DNA from: an uncultured Clostridia bacterium
GTDB lineage: Bacteria > Bacillota > Clostridia > Lachnospirales > Bianqueaceae
Reading direction: 5' to 3'
Length of the DNA stretch: 38,530 nucleotides
Assembly: GCA_947570515.1 (NCBI GenBank)
Contig: CANOUM010000001.1
Location: 1 to 38,530 of the forward strand
Shown here piece by piece: positions 1 to 7,862 of this stretch. How positions within the stretch are numbered: the first letter of the stretch is position 1; every line of letters starts with the position of its first letter. The position numbers were made by a program, and so were the translations under genes. The notes below the pieces were generated by a model, which did no database searches, was not told the DNA's origin, and was given only the letters and a program-made list of their open reading frames with translations.

Positions 1-1
1 G

Positions 2-697
2 CATACCTATGCGATCGAGTGCTGGGATCTGAATCCGCGTGCCGGTATTCCGCTGGTATTTCCGCAGGTTAAGGATACGGATTTGACAGATGAGGAGAAG
101 GAAGAGCAGCACTACAAATATATCAAATGGATCGATGAGCATAATGATGGCGAAGGATTTAAGCCATGGACCAAATTCCAGCATCCGCAGCTGGGCGAGG
201 TAGAGATTGGCGGTATTGATTATAAGCATATCGTGCAGAATCCTCCGGTTAAATATTTGCCTCAGGAAGTCGAAAAGCATACGCGTTTCTTCCTGCGTGC
301 CGTTAAGACACTTCCGCTCATTCGTTTCACCAATATAACGGCTGAAAATGTCGGCGCAGATGTTTATAAAGTGCAGGCAACGCTGGCCAATCAAGGATAT
401 CTGCCAACCTATATTACGGCAGAAGCTAAAAATGCCAAGATCGTACGCGATTTGACCGTGAGCATTGAAGGCGAAGGCATCGAACTGGTACAGGGCAAGC
501 AGACCGAGACGATCGGGCAGCTGGGCGGCTTCTCCACACTGGGAGCCTCAATGTCTACGCTGGGTCCGTCTACCGGAAACGGTGATGGATGTGAAAAGGT
601 CATCACATGGGTGATCAAAGCCAAAGCAGGCACCACGCTCACCTTCACGGGTGGCAATGCTAAAGTCGGCAAGACAAGCAAACAGATTACGCTGTAA
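2..697 (+). CDS. M14-family zinc carboxypeptidase, C-terminal part (cut by window edge)
   Basis: The frame is open at the left edge and stops with TAA at 695-697, so only the last 231 residues are visible. The visible part begins within a YAIECWDLNPRAG stretch. It carries the block WTKFQHPQLGEVEIGG, typical of the region after the catalytic domain in large bacterial M14 metallocarboxypeptidases, then a beta-rich tail rich in Gly/Thr/Ser. The HxxE zinc motif and the catalytic Glu would lie upstream and cannot be checked. The likely role is removal of C-terminal amino acids from peptides. The family call rests on the HPQLGEVEIGG block; exact specificity is unknown. A strong hairpin follows the stop. 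Confidence 0.7.
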   Translation, partial: HTYAIECWDLNPRAGIPLVFPQVKDTDLTDEEKEEQHYKYIKWIDEHNDGEGFKPWTKFQHPQLGEVEIGGIDYKHIVQNPPVKYLPQEVEKHTRFFLRAVKTLPLIRFTNITAENVGADVYKVQATLANQGYLPTYITAEAKNAKIVRDLTVSIEGEGIELVQGKQTETIGQLGGFSTLGASMSTLGPSTGNGDGCEKVITWVIKAKAGTTLTFTGGNAKVGKTSKQITL

Positions 698-708
698 AGG
701 TTAAACAT

Positions 709-739
709 AAAGAGCGTCCCATCGGAGGGGACGCTCTTT
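709..739. terminator. Bidirectional intrinsic terminator between convergent genes
   Basis: A perfect 12-bp stem, AAAGAGCGTCCC (709-720) with GGGACGCTCTTT (728-739), has a 7-base loop. T-rich flanks occur on both strands, so it can end both the carboxypeptidase transcript and the patatin transcript, whose stop codon is at 742-744. Confidence 0.85.
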
Positions 740-741
740 TA

Positions 742-1593
742 TTATGCCTGCAAATAGGCCTGCAGAGCAGGAAACCGTTCGTAAAATGTCTGATACCCCA
801 GCTCATACAGATGCGCCAAAATGGCAGGATCGCTTTCTGTACGGTGTATCGCAAGCGGCTCCTTGGGAGCCAGCACAAAAAGCCGGCCTTCGCGTTCGAG
901 CTGTGCAATGCGCGCCAGCTCCTGATTGTAGGTACGGTATCGATATTGGAGAGCATTGGCAAAGGCAGGGTAACGGCGATAGTGACGGGCCAATAAATTC
1001 ATGCTCCGGCTGGGAGCTTTCTGGTAATCCCGCGGCGGGGTAAGAATGACAATGATTTTATCACAGGCAGCATCCAGCGCCGGCTGGATGGGAATGGAGC
1101 TGACGATACCGCCGTCCATATAGGGCTTGCCATTCAGCATGATCGGCGGGAACAGCAGGGGCAGGGCGCAGGAGGCCTGGAGAACTTTAAAAGACTTATC
1201 ATCCCGTGGAACAGGCAGATATTCAACCTTTCCGGTGTGCATATTGGTCACGGCAGCCATCACCTCGCCGGGATAGGCCTTAAAAGCATGAAAATTAAAT
1301 GGAAGGTGGCGATCCGGCAGCTCTTCAAATACAAAAGAAAGATTGTAGTATGAGCGGTTAGAACGATTCAGCATATGCTTCCAGCCCATATAACGGGGAT
1401 CTGAAAGATAGCGGGTTGCAATGATGTAATTGCGCCGTGCCTGATGGCTGGCATACGATACGCCATTGGCAATGCCGGCTGAAGTGCCGATAATCATGTC
1501 GGACATGATACCTTCGCGTTCCAAAGCCTCCAGCATGCCGCAGGAAAAATATCCCCGGCTGGCACCGCCCTCTAAAACAAGACCTAATTTCAT
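742..1593 (-). CDS. Patatin-like phospholipase (RssA/YjjU-type serine lipase)
   Basis: This 283-residue protein has the patatin signature in order: the glycine-rich oxyanion segment LEGGASRGYFS (residues 7-17), the nucleophile elbow GTSAG (36-40, Ser38) and the DGG motif with catalytic Asp160. These form the Ser-Asp dyad of patatin lipases, which hydrolyse acyl esters of phospholipids or neutral lipids. There is no signal peptide, so it should act in the cytosol or at the inner membrane face. The length matches the bacterial single-domain family. The ATG at 1591-1593 follows an AGGAGG ribosome site. It is divergent from the VanZ-like gene. The substrate cannot be predicted. Confidence 0.9.
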   Translation of the reverse strand: MKLGLVLEGGASRGYFSCGMLEALEREGIMSDMIIGTSAGIANGVSYASHQARRNYIIATRYLSDPRYMGWKHMLNRSNRSYYNLSFVFEELPDRHLPFNFHAFKAYPGEVMAAVTNMHTGKVEYLPVPRDDKSFKVLQASCALPLLFPPIMLNGKPYMDGGIVSSIPIQPALDAACDKIIVILTPPRDYQKAPSRSMNLLARHYRRYPAFANALQYRYRTYNQELARIAQLEREGRLFVLAPKEPLAIHRTESDPAILAHLYELGYQTFYERFPALQAYLQA

Positions 1594-1610
1594 AAAAACT
1601 TCCTCCTAAC

Positions 1611-1639
1611 TTGCTATTGAAACAAAAAAGGACTATACT
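1611..1639 (+). promoter_or_regulatory. Sigma-A type promoter of the vanZ-like/ktrB/ktrA operon
   Basis: TTGCTA (1611-1616), a 17-base spacer, then TATACT (1634-1639), about 50 bases before the VanZ-like start codon. Both hexamers deviate modestly from consensus. Confidence 0.6.
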
Positions 1640-1688
1640 AAAGTTATTGCGGCATGGCCGCGCTAAAGAAAGGATACCATAAATTGAA

Positions 1689-2105
1689 ATGAATGGAAAG
1701 AAAAAATATATAGGTCCTGTGGTTTTGATACTGACGACCCTGCTGATTTGGATCAATTCGATGATGCCGCCCATGCAGTCTTCGCAGATGAGCGGAGGGC
1801 TGACGCTGTGGCTTCAGGAGGTTCTGCGTCTGTCTTTGAGTGAGCATCTGATCCGCAAGGCAGGGCATTTTTGTGAGTATGCGCTGCTGGGGGCAGAATA
1901 TGCGCTGTGCATGGGGAAAGACAGGAGGAGCCTGCAGGCAGTTTTTAACTGCGCGGCCTTAGGGCTTATGACGGCGGTTGCGGATGAATCGATTCAGATT
2001 TTAAGCGGCCGCGGGCCGATGGTGACAGATATATTGCTGGACTTTTGCGGGTTTGGCTGTGGGTTTGTTTTGGTGCTTTTGATGCGCAGGGTATTGAGAC
2101 GGTAA
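1689..2105 (+). CDS. VanZ-like family membrane protein
   Basis: This 138-residue protein has about four hydrophobic segments. It carries the VanZ-family hallmarks: RKAGHFCEYALLG in the second membrane segment, and a later DESIQ...GRGPMVTDILLDFCG block, where the family's DExxQ and D-D-G residues fall. VanZ-like proteins are associated with low-level glycopeptide (teicoplanin) resistance or cell-surface functions, but most chromosomal copies have no assigned role. It is the first gene of a rightward operon, 15 bases before ktrB, which may simply share its promoter. Confidence 0.85.
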   Translation: MNGKKKYIGPVVLILTTLLIWINSMMPPMQSSQMSGGLTLWLQEVLRLSLSEHLIRKAGHFCEYALLGAEYALCMGKDRRSLQAVFNCAALGLMTAVADESIQILSGRGPMVTDILLDFCGFGCGFVLVLLMRRVLRR

Positions 2106-2120
2106 AGGAGGCGTTTGCAG

Positions 2121-3458
2121 ATGAAAAAAAAGACGAAGAGAGGGATCCGGCCGATTCAGATTTTGCCGCTTGGCTTTTTAAGTGTGATTGTCGCGGGAAC
2201 GCTGCTTTTGATGCTGCCGGCAGCGACGAGGAGTGGCAGCATGACGCTTTTTGACGCGCTTTTTACAGCGACCTCAGCTTCTTGTGTAACGGGGCTGACG
2301 GTGGTTGATACCGTCACCTATTTTACAGGCTTTGGACAGGGCATTTTGCTAGTGCTGATTCAGGTAGGCGGCCTTGGGTTTATGATCATGACGACTTTCT
2401 TATTCTTGATCATGAGGCGTAAGATTTCGCTTCGCAACCGCGTCATTTTGAAGGAGGCTATGAGTGAAGAGAGCCTGATGAGCGCGCAGCAGATGATGCG
2501 GTCAGCCGTGCGGTATACCTTTGCTGTAGAAGGAACGGGAGCTGTGCTGCTGGCAATCCGTTTTGTACCGCGGTTTGGCTGGGCAAAGGGAATCTGGAAC
2601 AGCATATTTCACAGCGTATCAGCTTTTTGTAATGCCGGTTTTGATCTGCTGGGGGCGGAAGGATCGCTGCAGCGCTATGTGGCAGATCCCTTGGTCAATA
2701 TGACGATTATGGCTCTGATTGTGCTGGGAGGACTCGGGTTTGCGGTGATCCATAATGTAGTAAGCTACCGAAGATACCATCGCCTTATGACGCAGGCCCG
2801 AGTCGTGCTTTTGATGAGCGTGGTCTTGATCGTTGCGGGCATGGTGCTTTTTCTGGCTTTTGAATATGATAATCCTAAAACGCTGGGGTCGCTTTCAGTG
2901 CCGGATAAGATATGGGGAGCGGCCTTTCAGTCAGTTACCTGTCGTACTGCAGGGTTTTTTAGCATCTCGCAGGCTGATCTTAGCGGCGCCGGAAAGCTTC
3001 TTTCCTGTATTCTCATGTTTATCGGTGCAGCGCCCGGAGGAACAGGCGGCGGCATCAAGATCACTACGCTGGCGGTGCTGCTGCTTACGATTCGTGCCCT
3101 AGTGCTGGGAAAAAAGGATGTAGAGGTGTATGGAAGACGGTTTGATGTTGCCACGGTGCGGCGTGCTCTATGCCTGTTTATGTTTGCGCTTGGCATATTG
3201 TTTTTGGGACTTCTCTCCGTTTCGGTGGCAGAAAAAGGAATGGACATGCTGGATCTGGCCTACGAGCTTTGCTCTGCGCTCGGGACCGTCGGACTTACGG
3301 CAGGTGTGACAGCAGAGGCCGGCATGTTTACAAAAGCGGTTTTATGCATTTTTATGTACTTGGGGCGTGTGGGACTGATGACTCTGGTTGCATCACTGGG
3401 CCGTGAAGAAACGGAGCCGGTGGTGCAGTATCCCGCAGGCAATATCATGATTGGATAA
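2121..3458 (+). CDS. ktrB: K+ uptake channel subunit, TrkH/KtrB family
   Basis: This integral membrane protein of 445 residues forms the ion pore of a Ktr/Trk potassium uptake system. Four pore-loop glycine motifs are visible: SCVTGLT, CNAGFD, CRTAGFF and GTVGLTAG. This is the expected fourfold selectivity-filter arrangement. About eight transmembrane helices and a length near 450 fit KtrB better than full-length TrkH. The ATG at 2121 was chosen over the TTG at 2115 because AAAGGAGG (2104-2111) lies nine bases upstream of it. The gating subunit gene follows 28 bases downstream. KtrB channels are commonly Na+-stimulated, though that cannot be shown here. Confidence 0.93.
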   Translation: MKKKTKRGIRPIQILPLGFLSVIVAGTLLLMLPAATRSGSMTLFDALFTATSASCVTGLTVVDTVTYFTGFGQGILLVLIQVGGLGFMIMTTFLFLIMRRKISLRNRVILKEAMSEESLMSAQQMMRSAVRYTFAVEGTGAVLLAIRFVPRFGWAKGIWNSIFHSVSAFCNAGFDLLGAEGSLQRYVADPLVNMTIMALIVLGGLGFAVIHNVVSYRRYHRLMTQARVVLLMSVVLIVAGMVLFLAFEYDNPKTLGSLSVPDKIWGAAFQSVTCRTAGFFSISQADLSGAGKLLSCILMFIGAAPGGTGGGIKITTLAVLLLTIRALVLGKKDVEVYGRRFDVATVRRALCLFMFALGILFLGLLSVSVAEKGMDMLDLAYELCSALGTVGLTAGVTAEAGMFTKAVLCIFMYLGRVGLMTLVASLGREETEPVVQYPAGNIMIG

Positions 3459-3486
3459 GGATTTAACAAGAAAGGATATATCAAAA

Positions 3487-4137
3487 ATGAAAAAAAGCTT
3501 TGTTATTATTGGCTTGGGGCGTTTTGGAACGAGTCTGGCCCTTCAGCTGTTTGAAATGGGACAGGAGGTGCTGGCCGTTGATATTGAAAGCGCGAAAGTG
3601 GAGGCCATCAAGGATCATGTCACCGTGGCGGCGCAGGCTGATCTGAGGGACGAACGAGCACTTTTGCAGCTAGGGGTTCAGAATTTCGATGCGGTCATCA
3701 TCAGTATCGGCGGAGACGTGCAGTCCTCCATCATGGCAACGGTGCTCTGCAAGGAGCTGGGAGCACGCATGATCATTGCCAAAGCAGCGGATGCGCTGCA
3801 TGCCAAGCTTCTCAAAAAGGTAGGTGCAGATAAAATCCTTATGACAGAGCGGGAAGCCGGCGCGCGGCTGGCGCGTTCTTTGGTAAGCGAAAGCCTGATT
3901 GACTATCTGGAGCTGTCGGATCAATACAGCGTGAGCGAAATCTCGATTCCTTCAAAATGGGTGGGGCATAGCCTCAATGAGCTGCGCGTGCGTAACATCT
4001 ATGATATCTCAGTCATTGCAATTTGCAGAGACGAAAGCATTATCGTCAAAATTGATCCCAAAGAAGACCTTAAAGCCGGAGACATTCTGGTTGTGATCGG
4101 CGAAAATAAAGATATTTCAAATATTATGAAACGATAG
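3487..4137 (+). CDS. ktrA: K+ uptake regulatory subunit, TrkA/KtrA (RCK domains)
   Basis: This cytosolic 216-residue regulator forms octameric gating rings on KtrB. It starts MKKSFVIIGLGRFGTSLA: a beta-strand and the GxGxxG dinucleotide loop, with an acidic residue at the end of strand two (AVDIES). This is an RCK-N domain, followed by an RCK-C domain from about residue 135 (YSVSEISIPSKWVGHSLNELRVR). RCK-N domains of KtrA bind ATP/ADP or NAD(H), and RCK-C domains often bind c-di-AMP. The ATG at 3487 was preferred to an upstream TTG at 3451, which overlaps ktrB, because AAGAAAGGAT sits at a suitable distance before it. Confidence 0.93.
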   Translation: MKKSFVIIGLGRFGTSLALQLFEMGQEVLAVDIESAKVEAIKDHVTVAAQADLRDERALLQLGVQNFDAVIISIGGDVQSSIMATVLCKELGARMIIAKAADALHAKLLKKVGADKILMTEREAGARLARSLVSESLIDYLELSDQYSVSEISIPSKWVGHSLNELRVRNIYDISVIAICRDESIIVKIDPKEDLKAGDILVVIGENKDISNIMKR

Positions 4138-4146
4138 GAGACAGCA

Positions 4147-4674
4147 ATGGAGCGTTGGGACTTATATACAGCCAATAGGGAGAAAACTGGAAGAAGCATG
4201 CTGCGAGGCGAGCCCATGCCCGCAGGATATTATCGACTGGTTGTCGGAATTTGGGTTATGAATACGCAGGGGCAGATTTTGCTGACACTGCGGCATCCTC
4301 AAAAGGAGGTATATCCGAATACATGGGAAAACAGCGGCGGAGCCGCGCAAATGGGTGAGAGCAGTCATCAGGCGGCTGCGCGCGAGCTGCGGGAGGAAAC
4401 CGGAATTGCGGCAGCAGAGCAAGAGCTGCAGTATATGGGAACGGTCGTTAGGGAAAGCAGCGATGGTTTGGATGGCTGCTTTGTCGATACCTATTTGCTG
4501 CATCGTGATATAAAGCTGAGCGAGATACAGCTGCAGGAGGGCGAGACAGTAGACGCCCGCTGGGTAACGCCGCAGGAGCTGGACGAACTATGCCGTCAGG
4601 GGGCAGTGGCAAAGCCTGTTGCGGAGCGATGGAAGCAGTTTAAAGAAAAAATTTTGCGAGAAGGAATGTCATGA
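4147..4674 (+). CDS. Nudix hydrolase
   Basis: This 175-residue protein carries a complete Nudix box at residues 65-87 (G, five residues, E, seven residues, then RELREETGI). The N-terminal layout, with a statement like RGEPMPAGYYRLVVGIWVMN before the box, resembles the YfcD/isopentenyl-diphosphate-isomerase-like branch. These enzymes cleave nucleoside diphosphates linked to another moiety, using Mg2+ bound by the box glutamates. An AGGAG site precedes the ATG by a few bases. The stop codon overlaps the start of the next gene (ATGA), so the two are translationally coupled. The substrate is unknown. Confidence 0.9.
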   Translation: MERWDLYTANREKTGRSMLRGEPMPAGYYRLVVGIWVMNTQGQILLTLRHPQKEVYPNTWENSGGAAQMGESSHQAAARELREETGIAAAEQELQYMGTVVRESSDGLDGCFVDTYLLHRDIKLSEIQLQEGETVDARWVTPQELDELCRQGAVAKPVAERWKQFKEKILREGMS

Positions 4675-5735
4675 ATCAGCTTGAAGTCGTAGATCCTAAC
4701 TTTCGCCTGAGACAGGTCGGCGGCAGACAGGATGTGGTTTTTTATGATGTACGGCAGGCGCCCTTTCAGATATATGGCCTTCTGAGGCCATCGTGCTCAG
4801 AGGAAGGTTTTTTGCGGATGCCTGCAGAGATTGCCGCGCAGGTGAGCGAAGGCGTTTCCTATCTCAATACGAATACGGCAGGAGGCCGCGTACGCTTTGG
4901 GACGGATTCACCGTATGTTGCGATCCATGCGGAGCTTTATCATATAGGCAGAATGCCGCATTTTGCTTTGAGCGGAAGCGCTGGTTTTGATCTGTATTAT
5001 CAGCGGGAAGGTAAGGAATGCTACGGCGGTACGTTTATGCCGCCATTTGATCTGCAGAGTTCTTATGAAGCGCTTTTAGAGCTTCCGGACGAAGCCGCCG
5101 GGCAGGATATTACGATCAATTTTCCGCTTTACAGCGGTGTAAAAGAATTGAGGATTGGTCTAAAGGCGGGCTGCAGCGTCACAACGGCGGCAGGATATGC
5201 GCATGGACCGGTTGTATTTTATGGGTCGTCCATTACGCAGGGCGGATGTGCTTCCCGGCCGGGGAATGCTTATCAGAGCATTTTGTCGCGTGCGCTGGGG
5301 ATGGATTTTTGCAATCTTGGATTTTCAGGCAATGCGAAGGGCGAGGAAACGATGGGCACGTATATAGCAGGCCTTGCGATGGCGGCCTTTGTGTATGATT
5401 ATGATCACAATGCGCCGAGTGCAGGGCATTTGCAGAGGACGCATGCACGGATGTTTAGGCAGATTCGCAGGAGACAGCCGGAATTACCGGTGATCCTGCT
5501 TTCGCGGCCTAAATTGGTGCTGAATGAAGAGGAGAAGATGAGACGGGCGATCATTCGTGCAACATATGAGGAAGCTTATGCGCGGGGGGATCGAAATGTA
5601 TACTGGATAGATGGGAGCACGATGCTGCGATTAGGAGGAGATAGTGCAACGGTGGATGGGTGTCATCCTAATGATCTGGGCTTTATGTGTATGGCGGAGG
5701 GGCTCAAGGAAATTTTGCAAAAGGTACTTTTATAA
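4671..5735 (+). CDS. SGNH/GDSL-type esterase with N-terminal beta domain
   Basis: This 354-residue protein has a beta-rich N-terminal domain (about 1-175) and a C-terminal SGNH hydrolase domain. The catalytic serine lies in FYGSSITQG (Ser187), followed by NLGFSGNAKGE with the Gly and Asn oxyanion residues. The Asp/His pair is in VDGCHPND (Asp329, His332). This two-domain layout resembles bacterial SGNH carbohydrate esterases with a jelly-roll front domain, which often deacetylate sugars. There is no signal peptide, so it is probably cytosolic. It overlaps the Nudix gene by four bases and ends the ktr operon. Confidence 0.88.
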   Translation: MNQLEVVDPNFRLRQVGGRQDVVFYDVRQAPFQIYGLLRPSCSEEGFLRMPAEIAAQVSEGVSYLNTNTAGGRVRFGTDSPYVAIHAELYHIGRMPHFALSGSAGFDLYYQREGKECYGGTFMPPFDLQSSYEALLELPDEAAGQDITINFPLYSGVKELRIGLKAGCSVTTAAGYAHGPVVFYGSSITQGGCASRPGNAYQSILSRALGMDFCNLGFSGNAKGEETMGTYIAGLAMAAFVYDYDHNAPSAGHLQRTHARMFRQIRRRQPELPVILLSRPKLVLNEEEKMRRAIIRATYEEAYARGDRNVYWIDGSTMLRLGGDSATVDGCHPNDLGFMCMAEGLKEILQKVLL

Positions 5736-5761
5736 GATGCGTTCATAAGCAGGTCAGTATA

Positions 5762-6649
5762 TTATCGCTGGGAAAAAATACATCGGTCAAGTCTTTGGAG
5801 AAATTTTTCGGACGCCTTGGTTAAGACCTGATATTTTTTCCAGATGATATACATATTCGCTTTTAGGCTTGGCTGTAAGGGCCGGAAGCACAGATTGTGA
5901 TCAGCATGGGTGTTGATCAGTTTGTCAAAGCCGATCGCATACCCCATCCCTTCGTCGACCATGAGTGAACCATTAAAGAATAAATTGTAGGTTGCGACGA
6001 TATGAAGCTCTTCCGGCGGACAGGGGAAAAATTTGCGGAAATTTTCATTTTGAAAGGCCTGGCGCGAAAGAATGAGCGGTTTGTCAAGCAGGTCATCGGC
6101 TGTGATGCTCTCTTTTTTGGCTAAGGGGGCATCACGGCGCATGATAACGCCCCAGGTGTCCCGATAGGGGACGGGCATAACTTCATATTTGGAGGCATCG
6201 ACCTCTCCGAATACAAGGCCAAAATCAATGAGCCCGCGGTCCAGATCTTCCATGACCGTCACTCTGTCACCGCTGATAATATGAAGATGGACGAGCGGGT
6301 ACTGCTTTTGCAGGCACTGCATAGCTCTGGCCAGAAACCGGATATTGTCTGTTTCTCCTGCGCCGACTGTAATATCACCGGCAATCAGGTCATCGGAGAG
6401 GGATATCTCATCTTCAGCTTTTTGAACCAGTTCCATGATCTCCTTGGCACGTTTGCGCAGAATCATACCTTCATTTGTGAGAGTGATTTTGCGGTTTCCG
6501 CGAATGAAAAGATCTTTGCCCAGTTCTGTTTCCAGATCTTTTAGCTGACGGGAAAGCGTAGGCTGAGAAAGGTGGAGAGAGGCGGCAGCCCCTGAGATAC
6601 TTTGTTCTCTGGCAACGGCAAGAAAGTATTGTAAGACTCTGAGTTCCAT
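5762..6649 (-). CDS. LysR-family transcriptional regulator
   Basis: This 295-residue protein starts with the typical LysR winged helix-turn-helix: MELRVLQYFLAVAREQS, then ISGAAASLHLSQPTLSRQLKDLE. A periplasmic-binding-like effector domain runs from about residue 90. It is transcribed divergently from the DUF3737 gene across a 203-bp gap, the classic arrangement in which a LysR protein controls its neighbour and itself. The ATG is preceded by an AGGAGG site on the minus strand. It is most likely an activator of the DUF3737 gene; the effector cannot be inferred. Confidence 0.92.
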   Translation of the reverse strand: MELRVLQYFLAVAREQSISGAAASLHLSQPTLSRQLKDLETELGKDLFIRGNRKITLTNEGMILRKRAKEIMELVQKAEDEISLSDDLIAGDITVGAGETDNIRFLARAMQCLQKQYPLVHLHIISGDRVTVMEDLDRGLIDFGLVFGEVDASKYEVMPVPYRDTWGVIMRRDAPLAKKESITADDLLDKPLILSRQAFQNENFRKFFPCPPEELHIVATYNLFFNGSLMVDEGMGYAIGFDKLINTHADHNLCFRPLQPSLKANMYIIWKKYQVLTKASEKFLQRLDRCIFSQR

Positions 6650-6680
6650 GGGAAAATCCTCCTATATTTCATATAGAGTA

Positions 6681-6709
6681 GATATATCAGATGATACTAT
6701 AGTTGTCAA
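6681..6709 (-). promoter_or_regulatory. Candidate promoter of the lysR gene
   Basis: Read on the minus strand: TTGACA (plus-strand 6704-6709), a 17-base spacer and TATATC (6681-6686). The surrounding ATATATCAGATGATACTATA tract is AT-rich and dyad-like, a plausible LysR binding region. Confidence 0.5.
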
Positions 6710-6736
6710 GCATGGATGGGTATTGGATATGAGTAT

Positions 6737-6765
6737 TTGCTATTTTACAAAAGATGGAGTATAGT
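6737..6765 (+). promoter_or_regulatory. Candidate promoter of the DUF3737 gene
   Basis: TTGCTA (6737-6742), a 17-base spacer and TATAGT (6760-6765), giving a leader of about 80 bases before the ATG at 6853. Confidence 0.55.
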
Positions 6766-6852
6766 ACAAAAGGATATATAATAGAGAGACATATATAGAT
6801 TGACACCTGATTTGGAAAAAGAGCAGAAATAAAATGGAGGAAGGCGACAAGA

Positions 6853-7686
6853 ATGAAGATAATTCAAAATCAAACGTTTGATGAAGAAAGAGCGTTATAT
6901 GCAGCACAGGATCTCGTGGTGAAGGAGTGTAAATTTGACGGACCGGCAGATGGGGAGAGCGCATTTAAAGAAGGGAAAAATATCACGGTAGAGCAGAGCT
7001 TTTTAAATTTGCGCTATCCGTTTTGGCATGATCAAGGACTCAAAATTGTATCATCAGAGATGACAGAGCTTTGCCGGGCGGCGCTTTGGTATTCACACGA
7101 TATTGAAATCCGGGACACCAAGCTGCATGGTATTAAGGCCCTGCGTGAATGCAGTCATGTGAAGATGTATGACTGTGATCTGATCTCTCCCGAATTTGGA
7201 TGGTCGGTTCATGAGATCGAAATGCATAATTGTACGGCGCAGAGTGAGTATTTTATGCTGCGCTCCGACAATCTGCACTTTTATGATGTAGAGCTGAAGG
7301 GAAAGTATTCTTTCCAGTATATCGAGGACTCCGTATTTGAAAATTGTGTGTTTGATACCAAGGATGCGTTTTGGCATGCGAAGAATATCGTGGTCAGAAA
7401 CAGCGTTGTGAAGGGCGAATATCTGGCCTGGTACAGTGAGAATATTACATTTGAGAACTGTAAAATTATCGGTACACAGCCGCTTTGCTATTGTAAGGGG
7501 CTGCGTCTGATCGATTGCGAAATGGTAGATACCGATCTGAGTTTTGAACGATCCGAAGTCGAAGCAACGCTCACAGCGCCCATCATCAGTATCAAGAATC
7601 CGCTGTGCGGACATATCTATGTACCTGCTGTCGGTGAGGTGATCATGGATATGGAAGAAGCCAAGGGTGAGGTTATATGTAGATAA
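6853..7686 (+). CDS. DUF3737 family right-handed beta-helix protein
   Basis: This 277-residue protein is built of short repeated strands of about 20 residues with alternating hydrophobic positions and recurring aromatic/Cys motifs (for example VKMYDCDLISPEFGW, VFENCVFDTKDAFWHA, ITFENCKIIGTQPLCY). This is the pattern of a pectate-lyase-like parallel beta-helix and matches DUF3737. There is no signal peptide, so it is cytosolic. The family's biochemical role is unknown. It is monocistronic, preceded by a GGAGGAAGGCG ribosome site and followed by a strong terminator. Its divergent LysR partner probably regulates it. Confidence 0.85.
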   Translation: MKIIQNQTFDEERALYAAQDLVVKECKFDGPADGESAFKEGKNITVEQSFLNLRYPFWHDQGLKIVSSEMTELCRAALWYSHDIEIRDTKLHGIKALRECSHVKMYDCDLISPEFGWSVHEIEMHNCTAQSEYFMLRSDNLHFYDVELKGKYSFQYIEDSVFENCVFDTKDAFWHAKNIVVRNSVVKGEYLAWYSENITFENCKIIGTQPLCYCKGLRLIDCEMVDTDLSFERSEVEATLTAPIISIKNPLCGHIYVPAVGEVIMDMEEAKGEVICR

Positions 7687-7708
7687 AACACATGAAATGA
7701 AGCATAAA

Positions 7709-7741
7709 AAACGGTACGCATCGTGTTGACGCGTACCGTTT
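7709..7741. terminator. Bidirectional terminator after DUF3737 gene and the antiporter operon
   Basis: An 11-bp stem, AAACGGTACGC (7709-7719) with GCGTACCGTTT (7731-7741), has an 11-base loop. A T run follows on the plus strand, and a run of A before the stem gives a T run on the minus strand. It can therefore end both convergent transcripts. Confidence 0.88.
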
Positions 7742-7763
7742 TTTTGATACCATTTTTGCTTCT

Positions 7764-7862
7764 TTATGAGAAAATCATATAGAGCAGGGTAATGCCAATG
7801 CCTATGCAGGCCATGATAAGAGAAAAGGAAAAGTTTCCGAAAATCTGCCGTGTCGTATGGCT
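7764..7862 (-). pseudogene. In-frame 3' extension of the last antiporter gene, behind a TAA: one predicted membrane helix
   Basis: Directly after the stop codon of the NuoL-like gene (TAA at 7863-7865), the same frame stays open for 32 codons to a second TAA at 7764-7766. It encodes a short polar segment (SHTTRQIFGNFSFS), then a clean hydrophobic helix (LIMACIGIGITLLYMIF). No ATG, GTG or TTG and no ribosome site precede the helix, so it is unlikely to be an independent gene. It looks like the original C-terminal helix of the upstream protein, cut off by a nonsense mutation, a sequencing error or a readthrough stop. Confidence 0.6.

Noticed and set aside
7093..7614. 173-residue minus-strand ORF
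   Set aside because: It is antisense to the DUF3737 gene, whose repeats create open shadow frames.
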